Source: Bacteroidales bacterium (GTDB lineage Bacteria > Bacteroidota > Bacteroidia > Bacteroidales > F082). Taken from it: a DNA stretch of 64,000 nt. Where the stretch lies: contig JAFZKP010000016.1 of the NCBI GenBank assembly GCA_017553625.1, positions 62,001 to 126,000 on the forward strand, in the 5' to 3' direction. Shown one piece after another: positions 24,648 to 34,925 of this stretch. Positions within the stretch are counted from its first letter, which is position 1, and the number at the start of each line of letters is the position of its first letter. The position numbers and the translations under genes are program-made. The notes beneath the pieces are model-generated. The model was given only the letters and a program-made list of their open reading frames with translations, did no database searches and was not told the origin of the DNA.

Positions 24648-26113
24648 AACCTACTCAAAAAGCTGACGGCAAAATAATTGCAAGCACGTCGGTGAAACAA
24701 AGCATATATGACTTTGTAGATGGGGTTGCTATTAGATTTAACGCAAATCACAAACCAGACGAAGGCGGCTGGGGATTGGTTGATGAGCAAGAGCATGAGC
24801 TGACAGGATTTAAATACTGGTTTATTCAACGATTGGATTATGATTTGTATTTGGTTGACGTAACTCCCGGACTTAAAAAGAACGTGATAAGGAGTGACGG
24901 GAAGCTGATATTTGCTGAAAATTTTGATAGTTTTTACGAATATAGAAACGGTTATCTGATAGTAGGAAATACAATACGCAAGACGGATGACCATCCGACC
25001 AGATATCTTAAGGGGATGCTACATGTTGGCGGCAGGACTGGGCTGAAGATTCAGTATGATGATATAACTTGGGTTAAGGGAAGTGACGAGCGGCTTAAAA
25101 TAAAAAGAGAAGGACGTGTAGGCTATGCAATAGCCAGATTGGTTGACTTTACGAGGGTGGAATTTGATGTGACAATGGATGAATTGTGGCATGGAACAGC
25201 TTACTCGATATGTGATGGTTGCATATTCAGCAATGGAATTGACATTGAGGGGCATGGATGCGGAAAGTTGTTTATGGAATCGTTTAGAGACAGGATTTTC
25301 AGAGGTAAATGTGAATTCAAAAAGAAAAAAGCCAGCGAGCCATCAATTTATGAGCGGCAGCGAATAGAGTACTGGAGAGAGCAGATGCGCAAGGCAAATC
25401 CGTTGAAGGAACACATGGATCTGTTGAAGAAATTTGTAATGGAGAAGTTGGATGGTGACATTGACAAACTGAAGACTTTGGATTTGCGCACTTTGAAAGA
25501 TGATAAAGATTTCGACAAACTGGCGGATGCGGTGTGTGCGGTTGCGATGGGAGATGTGTTTGGAAAGCAGCTGATTGACGGACATGGCAGGATGATGGTG
25601 AGAAATATGCAAATTTTGCATGAAAGTTTTTGGGGAACGAGAATTGATGTGAAAGATGACGATTATCTGATGTTCCACAAATACCAGTTTACAGAAGAGC
25701 AGAAGCAGCAGGTGAGAGAATGCGCGAAACTGTGCAACACGATTGGAAACCTGTGGTTTGATCCAGAATACTTTATAACGTACAAGAAAAACAGATTCTA
25801 TTTTGACAGGACATTAACCAATTTGTGCGATGCTCTTAGGGATTATAAATATGAGCCGAGAGATAAGGATGTTTTTCTAAAAAAATATATACACGGCGAG
25901 TATATGCGATTGCTAAGCGATATGATGCTTGACTATTTTGTGAGTGACGGAGAGGTGCTGCAGATATTTGAGGGTGTGCCTTTTAATTTTAACTTGACTC
26001 CGGCATCGGTTTATTTTGAAATACTTGACAAATACATGGAGGTTTGCAAAGATTTTATAGAATGGAGGGCTGGAGAGATATTAAAGAAACTGAGTGATGG
26101 TTTGGAGATGTAG
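24632..26113 (+). CDS. Unknown protein coupled to the SIMPL protein
   Basis: 493 residues, not recognised with confidence. The N-terminal part (VDGVAIRFNANHKPDEGGWG, LIFAENFDSFYEYRNGYLIV) resembles WG-repeat beta-strand segments. The middle is a Cys-containing segment (YSICDGCIF, GHGCGKLF), and the C-terminal half is helical (LCNTIGNLWFDP, FDRTLTNLCDALRDYKYEPR). No signal peptide or membrane segment. AT-rich compared with housekeeping genes in the window. It overlaps the SIMPL gene by 16 bp. Confidence 0.7.
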   Translation: MESEVKPTQKADGKIIASTSVKQSIYDFVDGVAIRFNANHKPDEGGWGLVDEQEHELTGFKYWFIQRLDYDLYLVDVTPGLKKNVIRSDGKLIFAENFDSFYEYRNGYLIVGNTIRKTDDHPTRYLKGMLHVGGRTGLKIQYDDITWVKGSDERLKIKREGRVGYAIARLVDFTRVEFDVTMDELWHGTAYSICDGCIFSNGIDIEGHGCGKLFMESFRDRIFRGKCEFKKKKASEPSIYERQRIEYWREQMRKANPLKEHMDLLKKFVMEKLDGDIDKLKTLDLRTLKDDKDFDKLADAVCAVAMGDVFGKQLIDGHGRMMVRNMQILHESFWGTRIDVKDDDYLMFHKYQFTEEQKQQVRECAKLCNTIGNLWFDPEYFITYKKNRFYFDRTLTNLCDALRDYKYEPRDKDVFLKKYIHGEYMRLLSDMMLDYFVSDGEVLQIFEGVPFNFNLTPASVYFEILDKYMEVCKDFIEWRAGEILKKLSDGLEM

Positions 26114-26211
26114 GGGATAGAAATTGTTGAAATTTTTTAAAATTGTTTGCATTTATTTGCAAATCAATGCCTTTTTTATTTAATTTTGTAGTGTTAGAAA
26201 TTTTATGAGCT

Positions 26212-27393
26212 ATGAAACAATATAATCGCATCATGCTGGGCAGAGGTTGCATGTATGCCAAAGAGTGCCGCACAGAAGGTTATATCGGTTGTGATTTTGA
26301 ACTTAAGCATGATTTGTCTGATTATTTGTATGATAATTGGAGAGATTTTAATAAGAAATTTATTCCTCAATTGATGGCTATAGCGACAGGCAGAACTAAA
26401 GTATCAGTAGGTTTAGAGTGCGGTTTTGTTTGGACAATTGCCAAAGGGTTACAGATAGGAGATGTAGTCCTTTGTCCTTCTGGTGAAGGCTACTATTATG
26501 TTGGCACTATCACTAGCGATTACTACTATGTTCCAGACTCTAATTTGCCTCATCGAAGAAAAGTTAAATGGATTGAGCAGGTGATATATCGTAAGAGTAT
26601 GTCAACTGGATTGAAAAATTCGTCAGGCTCAATTGGTACTTGCTGCAACATTACTCGTTATGCAGACGAAATTGAAGCTTTGATTGCTGGAAAATCATAT
26701 ACGGCTCCAGAACAAACGGTGGACAATGTTGTTTTACCTTCCAAGAGTTTTGATGAGCGTTCACTCCACAAATTGTTTTGCAATTTCCTGCGCAGTAGAG
26801 GCATATATGCCAAAACAATTTATCACGAGAAATCATCGAATAAGGTTGATAGCGCCCAGAAATGGGTTCATCCTGATATTATAGGTGTTCAGTTTGAGGA
26901 CTTTAATAATGAAGCGACATTGTCGTTGATGATGGCAGCAGATCCTAAAAAATCGATGCACATCTATTCGTATGAGATGAAACGCCACATCGAAAATGAT
27001 AGTCAATTAAAGCAGTACTATTTCCAAGCTCTTTCAAACAGCAGCTGGGCAAACTTCGGATATTTGGTGGCTTTTGAAATTGCTGACGGATTGGATGAAG
27101 AAATGCAGCGTTTAAACAATGCTTTTGGAATTGGCATTATTTTGATGCAGGCTACCGAAGCGACAATTCTTTATCCGGCTCGTGAAAAATCTCTCGATTA
27201 TGTCACAATTGAAAAGTTAAGCACCATCAACAAACAATTTTGTGAGTTTATCAGCAAATTGGCAAAGGTGCTGCATGCTTCAAAAGATTACACTGATGTG
27301 GCACGTGATTCGTTGATTGCAATCTGCGACAAAGTGTTTGAGACTGACGAAGAAATTGAGAAGTATTGTAAAGAACATAATATTCCGTTCTGA
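26212..27393 (+). CDS. PD-(D/E)XK nuclease-like protein with N-terminal sensor-type domain
   Basis: 393 residues. The C-terminal half has Asp222 in HPDIIG and Glu255-x-Lys257 in SYEMKRH, the D...ExK core of restriction-type nucleases. The N-terminal ~150 residues (LGRGCMYAKECRTEGYIGCD, LQIGDVVLCPSGEGYYYVG) look like the beta-barrel modules attached to Mrr-like restriction enzymes. It stands alone, with no methyltransferase beside it, so a type IV restriction or repair role is possible but unproven. A TAATTTTG box lies just upstream of the ATG region. Confidence 0.6.
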   Translation: MKQYNRIMLGRGCMYAKECRTEGYIGCDFELKHDLSDYLYDNWRDFNKKFIPQLMAIATGRTKVSVGLECGFVWTIAKGLQIGDVVLCPSGEGYYYVGTITSDYYYVPDSNLPHRRKVKWIEQVIYRKSMSTGLKNSSGSIGTCCNITRYADEIEALIAGKSYTAPEQTVDNVVLPSKSFDERSLHKLFCNFLRSRGIYAKTIYHEKSSNKVDSAQKWVHPDIIGVQFEDFNNEATLSLMMAADPKKSMHIYSYEMKRHIENDSQLKQYYFQALSNSSWANFGYLVAFEIADGLDEEMQRLNNAFGIGIILMQATEATILYPAREKSLDYVTIEKLSTINKQFCEFISKLAKVLHASKDYTDVARDSLIAICDKVFETDEEIEKYCKEHNIPF

Positions 27394-27406
27394 CGGACAA
27401 AATATA

Positions 27407-27538
27407 TTGGAAAACATAAAAGATTATTATAATAGACTCATGACTGAAGATGGTGTGGCTGATGCCGACAACATTCACCTGAGCATTGAAATGGCAGAGA
27501 ATGCTCGTGACCGTTCTAAGCAGTCAGATACACTATAA
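27407..27538 (+). CDS. Small open frame after the nuclease-like gene
   Basis: A 43-codon frame from a TTG at 27407 (or 32 codons from the ATG at 27440) encodes an acidic peptide, MTEDGVADADNIHLSIEMAE then NARDRSKQSDTL. Its composition looks protein-like, but there is no clear ribosome site; it may be a small partner or the remnant of a longer gene. It ends exactly at a decayed half of the GTAGAGACG palindrome. Confidence 0.35.
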   Translation: MENIKDYYNRLMTEDGVADADNIHLSIEMAENARDRSKQSDTL

Positions 27539-27675
27539 TGTCTCTACAACGTCGATTTAGTGAATGGAAACATTTTTCCATTAGTCTTACTGCTTTATTC
27601 GGCACTTTGGCGAAAAATCGTTCGGCGAGTTGGCGCATTTTCATTTGGGAACTTGGCAAAATTATGCCATGCAAC
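27539..27675. repeat. Repeat mosaic downstream of ATPase B, including three 23-bp units
   Basis: GTCTCTAC (half of the GTAGAGACG palindrome) is followed by ATTTAGTGAATGGAAAC, shared with 22312, and AATGGAAA/TTTCCATT. Then come three 23-bp units at 27598, 27621 and 27644, built on TTCGGCGAGTTGGC plus 9 nt. Bases 27607-27657 are identical to 29039-29089. Confidence 0.85.
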
Positions 27676-28962
27676 TTAATCCCTCAAGCACCCTACAGGT
27701 ACCACATAAACGCCGTCCTCTCTTCTGAATGCATATGGTCCGACTGCAGTTAAAACCATCATAAATGCTGGCGATTTCATCTTCGTGGTGTCTATTTTGT
27801 TGCTAAGCTTCAAAAGACTTTGGACACCTTCGTTAATCAGTTGGTCGCCACCAAGTTTGATTTCGACAAGACCATAGGAGCCATTGCGAAGATGAACAAC
27901 AGCATCGCACTCCAACTTGTCTTTGTCACGATAATGATAAACTTTGCCATCAATGGCATCAGCAAAAACACGCAAATCACGGACACACAGTGTCTCGAAA
28001 ATCAGACCAAAGGTGTTCAAGTCATTAATCAAATCGTTCGGACCCAATCCTAAAGCAGCCGTTGCAATTGATGGGTCAACAAAATAGCGGTTGTCGGATG
28101 TCCTGATGGCCGTTTTTGAACGCAAGTTTGGGTTCCAAGCAGGCATGTCTTCGACAACATAAATTTTATTCAACGCTTTAAGATATGTAGCTACAGAATC
28201 TTCGCTAAAAGAAGTCAATTCATTGGCTTTCATGTCATCTCTCAACGTTGTCAAGGCTGCTTGAGTGCCTTGATGACGAGCATACGAGCGCAACAGACGT
28301 CGCACTTGTTCTGGATCCTTATGAACATTATCTGCCGCTGAAATGTCGGTTTCGGCAACTATATCTACATAATCAAAAGCTTGATCTAAAGCAATGCTTT
28401 TATCCATGTCTAATGTGTCTGGCCAGCCGCCTCGGCATGTCAAATATGCGATATCTTGTAAGTTGAGTTCGCATGTTCCGGCAATGCGCTCTGGTGTTTT
28501 GAACAACTCCGCCAAACTTACCATTCCATTTGAGTCGCCCGATTCCCACAAACTCATTGGTCGCATGACGATATGTCCGATACGTCCAGCTCCTGAATGA
28601 TGGATCTGTGGCTTACCATCCACGCCATCTTTTACAACAACGGAGCCTGTAAGGATGAAATGTCCGTGTCCTTTGCGGTGATCTACTTCAAAACGCACAG
28701 CATCCCATAACACAGGAGCCTCTTGCCATTCGTCAATGAGTCGCGGTGTGGGTCCGTCGAGAATAAAATGCGGGTCAACATTCGCCAACTTGATGTTTTG
28801 TTCGCGAGTCTTTGTATCGCCCATATAAAGAACGCTTTGGGCAATTTGCTCGGCTGATGTGGTTTTTCCACACCATTTCGGACCTTTAATCAACACGGCG
28901 CCTTTGCCTGCCAGCTTCCTTTTCAGCAATTCATCGACAATTCTAGGTCTATACGTATCCAT
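27676..28962 (-). CDS. AAA ATPase with DUF4143 C-terminal domain (ATPase B)
   Basis: 428 residues from the ATG at 28962 (a GTG at 28977 is a poorer choice, lying at the expected transcript start). Walker A GPKWCGKT at 27-34, Walker B-like RLIDEWQEAP, HFILTGS, RPMSLWESG. The C-terminal domain has ECDAVVHL and GLVEIKLGG, a PD-(D/E)XK-like pattern. It shares these motifs with ATPase C at 36811, so the two are paralogues. A 51-bp perfect direct repeat flanks the gene, and a five-unit 23-bp array lies just upstream of its promoter. Biochemical role unknown. Confidence 0.9.
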   Translation of the reverse strand: MDTYRPRIVDELLKRKLAGKGAVLIKGPKWCGKTTSAEQIAQSVLYMGDTKTREQNIKLANVDPHFILDGPTPRLIDEWQEAPVLWDAVRFEVDHRKGHGHFILTGSVVVKDGVDGKPQIHHSGAGRIGHIVMRPMSLWESGDSNGMVSLAELFKTPERIAGTCELNLQDIAYLTCRGGWPDTLDMDKSIALDQAFDYVDIVAETDISAADNVHKDPEQVRRLLRSYARHQGTQAALTTLRDDMKANELTSFSEDSVATYLKALNKIYVVEDMPAWNPNLRSKTAIRTSDNRYFVDPSIATAALGLGPNDLINDLNTFGLIFETLCVRDLRVFADAIDGKVYHYRDKDKLECDAVVHLRNGSYGLVEIKLGGDQLINEGVQSLLKLSNKIDTTKMKSPAFMMVLTAVGPYAFRREDGVYVVPVGCLRD

Positions 28963-28981
28963 TGTTATAGTTTTCACGCTG

Positions 28982-28989
28982 CAAAAATA
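28982..28989 (-). promoter_or_regulatory. -7 box TATTTTTG of ATPase B
   Basis: CAAAAATA on the plus strand. The nearest 23-bp iteron unit begins 17 bp upstream (29007). Confidence 0.6.
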
Positions 28990-29006
28990 ACACTTTTTTT
29001 AATCCG

Positions 29007-29121
29007 TTCGGCACTTTGGCTGAATTTTGTTCGGCGAGTTGGCGAAAAATCGTTCGGCGAGTTGGCGCATTTTCATTTGGGAACTTGGCTTATTTTTGCT
29101 TGGGAACTTGGCCGGTTTTTA
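29007..29121 (-). repeat. Five-unit 23-bp iteron array upstream of ATPase B
   Basis: Units start at 29007, 29030, 29053, 29076 and 29099. The conserved part is TTCGGCGAGTTGGC with variants TTCGGCACTTTGGC and TTTGGGAACTTGGC, each followed by a 9-nt AT-rich part. The array reaches into the 3' end of the AI-2E transporter gene and supplies its last codons and stop. Confidence 0.9.
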
Positions 29122-30238
29122 TATCCGGTATCAACCGCTGCACAACCTTTTTATCATAAAAGAACCTTCCCGCGATGACGCGGATGACCGTGTAGGCAGG
29201 AATCGCGGCGAGCATTCCCAAGATGCCTCCTATGGTTCCGGCTAAGAGCATCACGATGAAAATCTCAAGAGGTGTCGCCTTGATGCTCGTTGAATATATG
29301 ATAGGCTGCAGGACGAAGTTGTCGACAAGCTGCACGGCCAGCATGATGGCTATGATGATGAGGGCGAAAAACCAGATGTTGACATCCAAGCCAACACCGG
29401 CACCGTAATGGATAACCATGCCAAGCAAAGCGCCCAGCACCTCTCCTATTATAGGCCCGACATAAGGAATGATATTGAGGATTCCGGCGATGAACGCGAT
29501 GCCGAGAGCGTAGCTGACGCCGATTCGGGCTATGAGCCACAACCCAAGGAAATTGAGGAGAGCAACACAAAACATCTCCAAAATCAGCCCGACAAAATAA
29601 CGCGAAAGCAGATGTTGGATGTCTTCAATGGAGTCAGTCACCGAGGCTTCTATACGGTCGGGAACCAGAGCGGCAACAATCTTTGAAAACAGCTTATGGT
29701 CTTTGACAAAGAAAAATGAAATGAACACCACGGCGAACAGCCCGACAGCCATGTCTATCACGACGGAACCCACCGAGCCGATGAGACTGGTGATAGAGAA
29801 ATCGGACACTATCCCTTTCAAATAGTTGATGAGTATGCTTATGGCGTCGAAATCTTCGCCCAGACTTGGAAACAGCCCGATAATCCAGTCGTTGATGGTA
29901 TCGCCAATGTTTCCCATGCTTTTCGCATTACTGAAAAGCGATGCATCGTTGATGATATTTGTCACCACAGGTATCACCAGAATTATCATCATCAGCATTA
30001 CGGCGATGACGATGAAAATCGATATGATTGCCAACATCCAATTTGGTGCGCTTTTCCCTTTGACGCGTATTTTTCCCATCAGCAGGGCCAGTGGGCGGCT
30101 GATGAGCGACACCACGAACGCCAAAACAATATAAATAAGCACTGAGCTGAAATACCAGCAAATGGAGCAAATGACAGCTGCAATGCCAACAAAAATCAAA
30201 TATTTTGACAATTTTTCAACGTAAGATTGTTTTTCCAT
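29090..30238 (-). CDS. AI-2E family transporter (TqsA/PerM-like)
   Basis: 382-residue inner-membrane protein with about eight hydrophobic segments. The family's C-terminal block is seen in IPYVGPIIGEVLGALLGMV and LVDNFVLQPIIYS. Members are exporters or transporters of varied substrates; the autoinducer-2 name should not be taken literally. The last residues TGQVPKQK and the stop codon are encoded by units of the 23-bp array, so the array has replaced or extended the original C-terminus. Confidence 0.88.
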   Translation of the reverse strand: MEKQSYVEKLSKYLIFVGIAAVICSICWYFSSVLIYIVLAFVVSLISRPLALLMGKIRVKGKSAPNWMLAIISIFIVIAVMLMMIILVIPVVTNIINDASLFSNAKSMGNIGDTINDWIIGLFPSLGEDFDAISILINYLKGIVSDFSITSLIGSVGSVVIDMAVGLFAVVFISFFFVKDHKLFSKIVAALVPDRIEASVTDSIEDIQHLLSRYFVGLILEMFCVALLNFLGLWLIARIGVSYALGIAFIAGILNIIPYVGPIIGEVLGALLGMVIHYGAGVGLDVNIWFFALIIIAIMLAVQLVDNFVLQPIIYSTSIKATPLEIFIVMLLAGTIGGILGMLAAIPAYTVIRVIAGRFFYDKKVVQRLIPDIKTGQVPKQK

Positions 30239-30259
30239 AGAATGATGTTTTTAACATTG

Positions 30260-32584
<2,325 letters not shown>

Positions 32585-32589
32585 TCATG

Positions 32590-32597
32590 CAAATATA
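32590..32597 (-). promoter_or_regulatory. -7 box TATATTTG of the GH97 gene
   Basis: CAAATATA on the plus strand, about 20 bp upstream of the ATG. Confidence 0.5.
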
Positions 32598-32656
32598 CAA
32601 AAAATGCTGTGCAGTTATTCCACACAGCAAATTTTGTTATTTGTATTTAAAGAAGA

Positions 32657-33745
32657 TTATTTCAGCAATTCCGCTAATTTCGCCTCCAGCTCTTCGCCTC
32701 TTAAACCTTTGGCGACCATGATGCCGTTCTGGTCGAAGAGGAAGTTGCTCGGGATGTAAATCACAGCGTAGTCGTTGCTGACATTATGTTCAACATCGCG
32801 CACCTGGATGTATGGAAGAGCGTCTTCTTCAACAGCCTGAAGCCAAGCTGCCTCGTTTTTGTCGACACTGATGCCGATGACTTCAAAACCTTTATCGTGA
32901 TATTTCTCGTATGCTGCTTTCACCACAGGATTCTCATGACGGCACGGTCCGCACCACGATGCCCAGAAGTCAATCATCGTCACCTTGTTGTTTTTGATTG
33001 TCTCTGCGAGGTTGACATCTTTGCCGTCGATGGTCTGCAAAGTGAAGTCCATGAAAGGCTGACCGAGCTCGACGCGTGTATTGCTTTCGATAAATTTCTT
33101 GATATTGTCACGATAAACAGACTCTCCAGTGAGGTTTTCTTCAAACTCTATCACCTTGGCAAGCTCAATGTCTGTCTTCAAATCATCAAGGATATAATGA
33201 GTCACATAGCTGTCAGGGTGATTTTTGATATATTCGAACTGATAATTGTGATATTCGTCCCAAATTGCAAGCATCTGGGCGTTGACTTCCTCATATCTCA
33301 AGCTGTCGTTATTATCGAATGCCTCATTTGCGGCAGCTTCGAGAGGAACAAATTCCATCAAATATTGAGCCAGATGTTGCTGGTAATCGTTGTAAGCATT
33401 CATGACATCTCCGCCTGTCGCTTCGATATGGAAGAAGTCATCCATATCACCCTTCACTGTGACGTCTTGGTTGTCAGGGAAGAGTAGCATTTGGTCTCTT
33501 TTCTCTTTGAAAACCACTATATAAATCGCCTGCGGGTCGTCGTTTTCAACAGTAAACACGGATTTGTTGTCAGCCATTACCACGGTATCCAAGATAATCG
33601 GTTTTTTGCCGTCGAGACTCTTGATGAGGACAACTGTTTCGTCGTCGGAATTGGCAAGATTCAGTTTGATTTTAAACTGGTTTGCTTTGTTGCAGCCGCT
33701 AAAGATAAGCAATGCCGCCACGATTGATAATAAAAGCTTTTTCAT
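32657..33745 (-). CDS. Thioredoxin-fold (TlpA/ResA-like) lipoprotein
   Basis: 362 residues. Lipobox LLIFSGC near residue 18. The N-terminal part is a DUF4369-like beta domain (FKIKLNLANSDDETVVLIKS) with a helical linker. The C-terminal thioredoxin-like domain has the redox motif WCGPC within DFWASWCGPCRHENP and a later cis-proline region (IPSNFLFDQNG). Such Bacteroidetes proteins act in the periplasm as thiol-disulphide oxidoreductases; the partner is unknown. A -7 box TATTTTTG lies at 33783-33790 (minus). Confidence 0.9.
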   Translation of the reverse strand: MKKLLLSIVAALLIFSGCNKANQFKIKLNLANSDDETVVLIKSLDGKKPIILDTVVMADNKSVFTVENDDPQAIYIVVFKEKRDQMLLFPDNQDVTVKGDMDDFFHIEATGGDVMNAYNDYQQHLAQYLMEFVPLEAAANEAFDNNDSLRYEEVNAQMLAIWDEYHNYQFEYIKNHPDSYVTHYILDDLKTDIELAKVIEFEENLTGESVYRDNIKKFIESNTRVELGQPFMDFTLQTIDGKDVNLAETIKNNKVTMIDFWASWCGPCRHENPVVKAAYEKYHDKGFEVIGISVDKNEAAWLQAVEEDALPYIQVRDVEHNVSNDYAVIYIPSNFLFDQNGIMVAKGLRGEELEAKLAELLK

Positions 33746-33864
33746 AGTTTATTTTAAATTTTAAAATGGTAATTTTTGAACGCAAAAATATAAAAATTAT
33801 TTCAATAATAATAAAAAGGGGACAAATTTGTCCCCATCCCCATAAAAATCACAGGTATTAAGTT

Positions 33865-34146
33865 TCAAATGAGATACTCTTTCAATGAGTTGACGTAGTT
33901 TTCGAATGCCGTGAGTCCTGCCGGCGTTATTTTGCATGTCGTGCAAGGCACCTTCCCCTTGAAGCCTTTCTCGACAGTGATATAACCCGCCGCACTGAGC
34001 TTTTCGAGCTGCACGCTGAGGTTGCCCGACGTGGCACCGGTCTGCTTCTTGATGTAGCTGAACTCGGCTCCGTCAACTCCAGCCAGAATTGACATTACCG
34101 CCAGCCGCAGCTCGGAATGAAGTAGTGGGTCAAGTTTCGGAAACAT
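33865..34146 (-). CDS. Winged-helix transcriptional regulator
   Basis: 93 residues. LLHSELRLAVMSILAGVDG, then TGATSGNLSVQLEKLSAAGY and a wing (ITVEKGFKGKVPCTTCKIT) form a MarR/PadR-like winged helix of the short Bacteroidetes type. It is 3 bp downstream of a membrane-protein gene in one operon, a common regulator/membrane pair. It probably controls that operon through the palindrome at 34846-34862. Confidence 0.85.
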   Translation of the reverse strand: MFPKLDPLLHSELRLAVMSILAGVDGAEFSYIKKQTGATSGNLSVQLEKLSAAGYITVEKGFKGKVPCTTCKITPAGLTAFENYVNSLKEYLI

Positions 34147-34149
34147 GGC

Positions 34150-34743
34150 TTATTTGTATTGAGATTTAACAATCAAACCTGTTACCATAATGACCAATCC
34201 GCCAATGGTGAACATCAACAGCTGCTCAGCTGACTGTATCAAAGTCGCGGCGAAAGCTCCACCTACACCAAGAATGAATCCGCTGATGATTATTGTCCAG
34301 TTTTTCAGCATGATTCCAGAAATGCATTCCGTGAAACCGAGCAGTAATACAATGATGAGCGAAAGATTCATCTGCATCGGTTTTAAGAAAAATACTGACG
34401 CCACAAATACTACCATCACAAAGGCGCAATAGGCGAGCCACAGACCGCTAATCTGACGGCTGATGATGTTTTGTGGAATTTCGGTGTCTTTCTTGCTGAT
34501 AATCTTCACTATAGGGAAGCCGATGATAGGCATTGCCAACCACAGCAAATTCCAGTTCGGGTTGCCTGTGGTGTGCCATAATTCATAAATTACAAATGAT
34601 ACGATTGTGAGCAGCGCGCCCCAAAGAATGAAGTGCTTGCCGTTTTTGCTGAGAATTGATTTGCGACTGTTGTTCATCATTTCGCTGATGAGGTTGAGGC
34701 TCTGCTGAGCTGTCATTTCTTTGTTTTCAATGTTGTTTTCCAT
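34150..34743 (-). CDS. Six-helix membrane protein paired with winged-helix regulator
   Basis: 197 residues. A soluble N-terminus (TAQQSLNLISEMMNNSRKSI) is followed by about six hydrophobic segments (FILWGALLTIVSFVIYEL ... LLMFTIGGLVIMVTGLIV). No enzymatic motif. Recurs beside small winged-helix regulators in Bacteroidetes. Function unknown. Confidence 0.75.
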   Translation of the reverse strand: MENNIENKEMTAQQSLNLISEMMNNSRKSILSKNGKHFILWGALLTIVSFVIYELWHTTGNPNWNLLWLAMPIIGFPIVKIISKKDTEIPQNIISRQISGLWLAYCAFVMVVFVASVFFLKPMQMNLSLIIVLLLGFTECISGIMLKNWTIIISGFILGVGGAFAATLIQSAEQLLMFTIGGLVIMVTGLIVKSQYK

Positions 34744-34833
34744 AGTTTTAAGTTTTAAATTGTTGTTTACCTAAATTTTTAAAATACCTTTTTTAATTAA
34801 TTATAAGTGCACTTTGTGTCATAAACGACGCTG

Positions 34834-34862
34834 CAAAGATAAACAAGTTTATAATATAAACT
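34834..34862 (-). promoter_or_regulatory. Promoter and palindromic candidate operator of the regulator/membrane pair
   Basis: The -7 box TATCTTTG (minus) is at 34834-34841. Immediately upstream, AGTTTATAATATAAACT (34846-34862) is a near-perfect 17-bp palindrome lying between the -7 and -33 positions. Confidence 0.55.
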
Positions 34863-34925
34863 ACAAAAAAAGTTAAAATATTTTTAAAAAAATTTTAATA
34901 TTTTTCGTAAAACATTGAAAAACAA

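Noticed and set aside
27607..29089. Insertion sequence or transposon around ATPase B
   Set aside because: No transposase, no terminal inverted repeats and no short target duplication; only long direct repeats.
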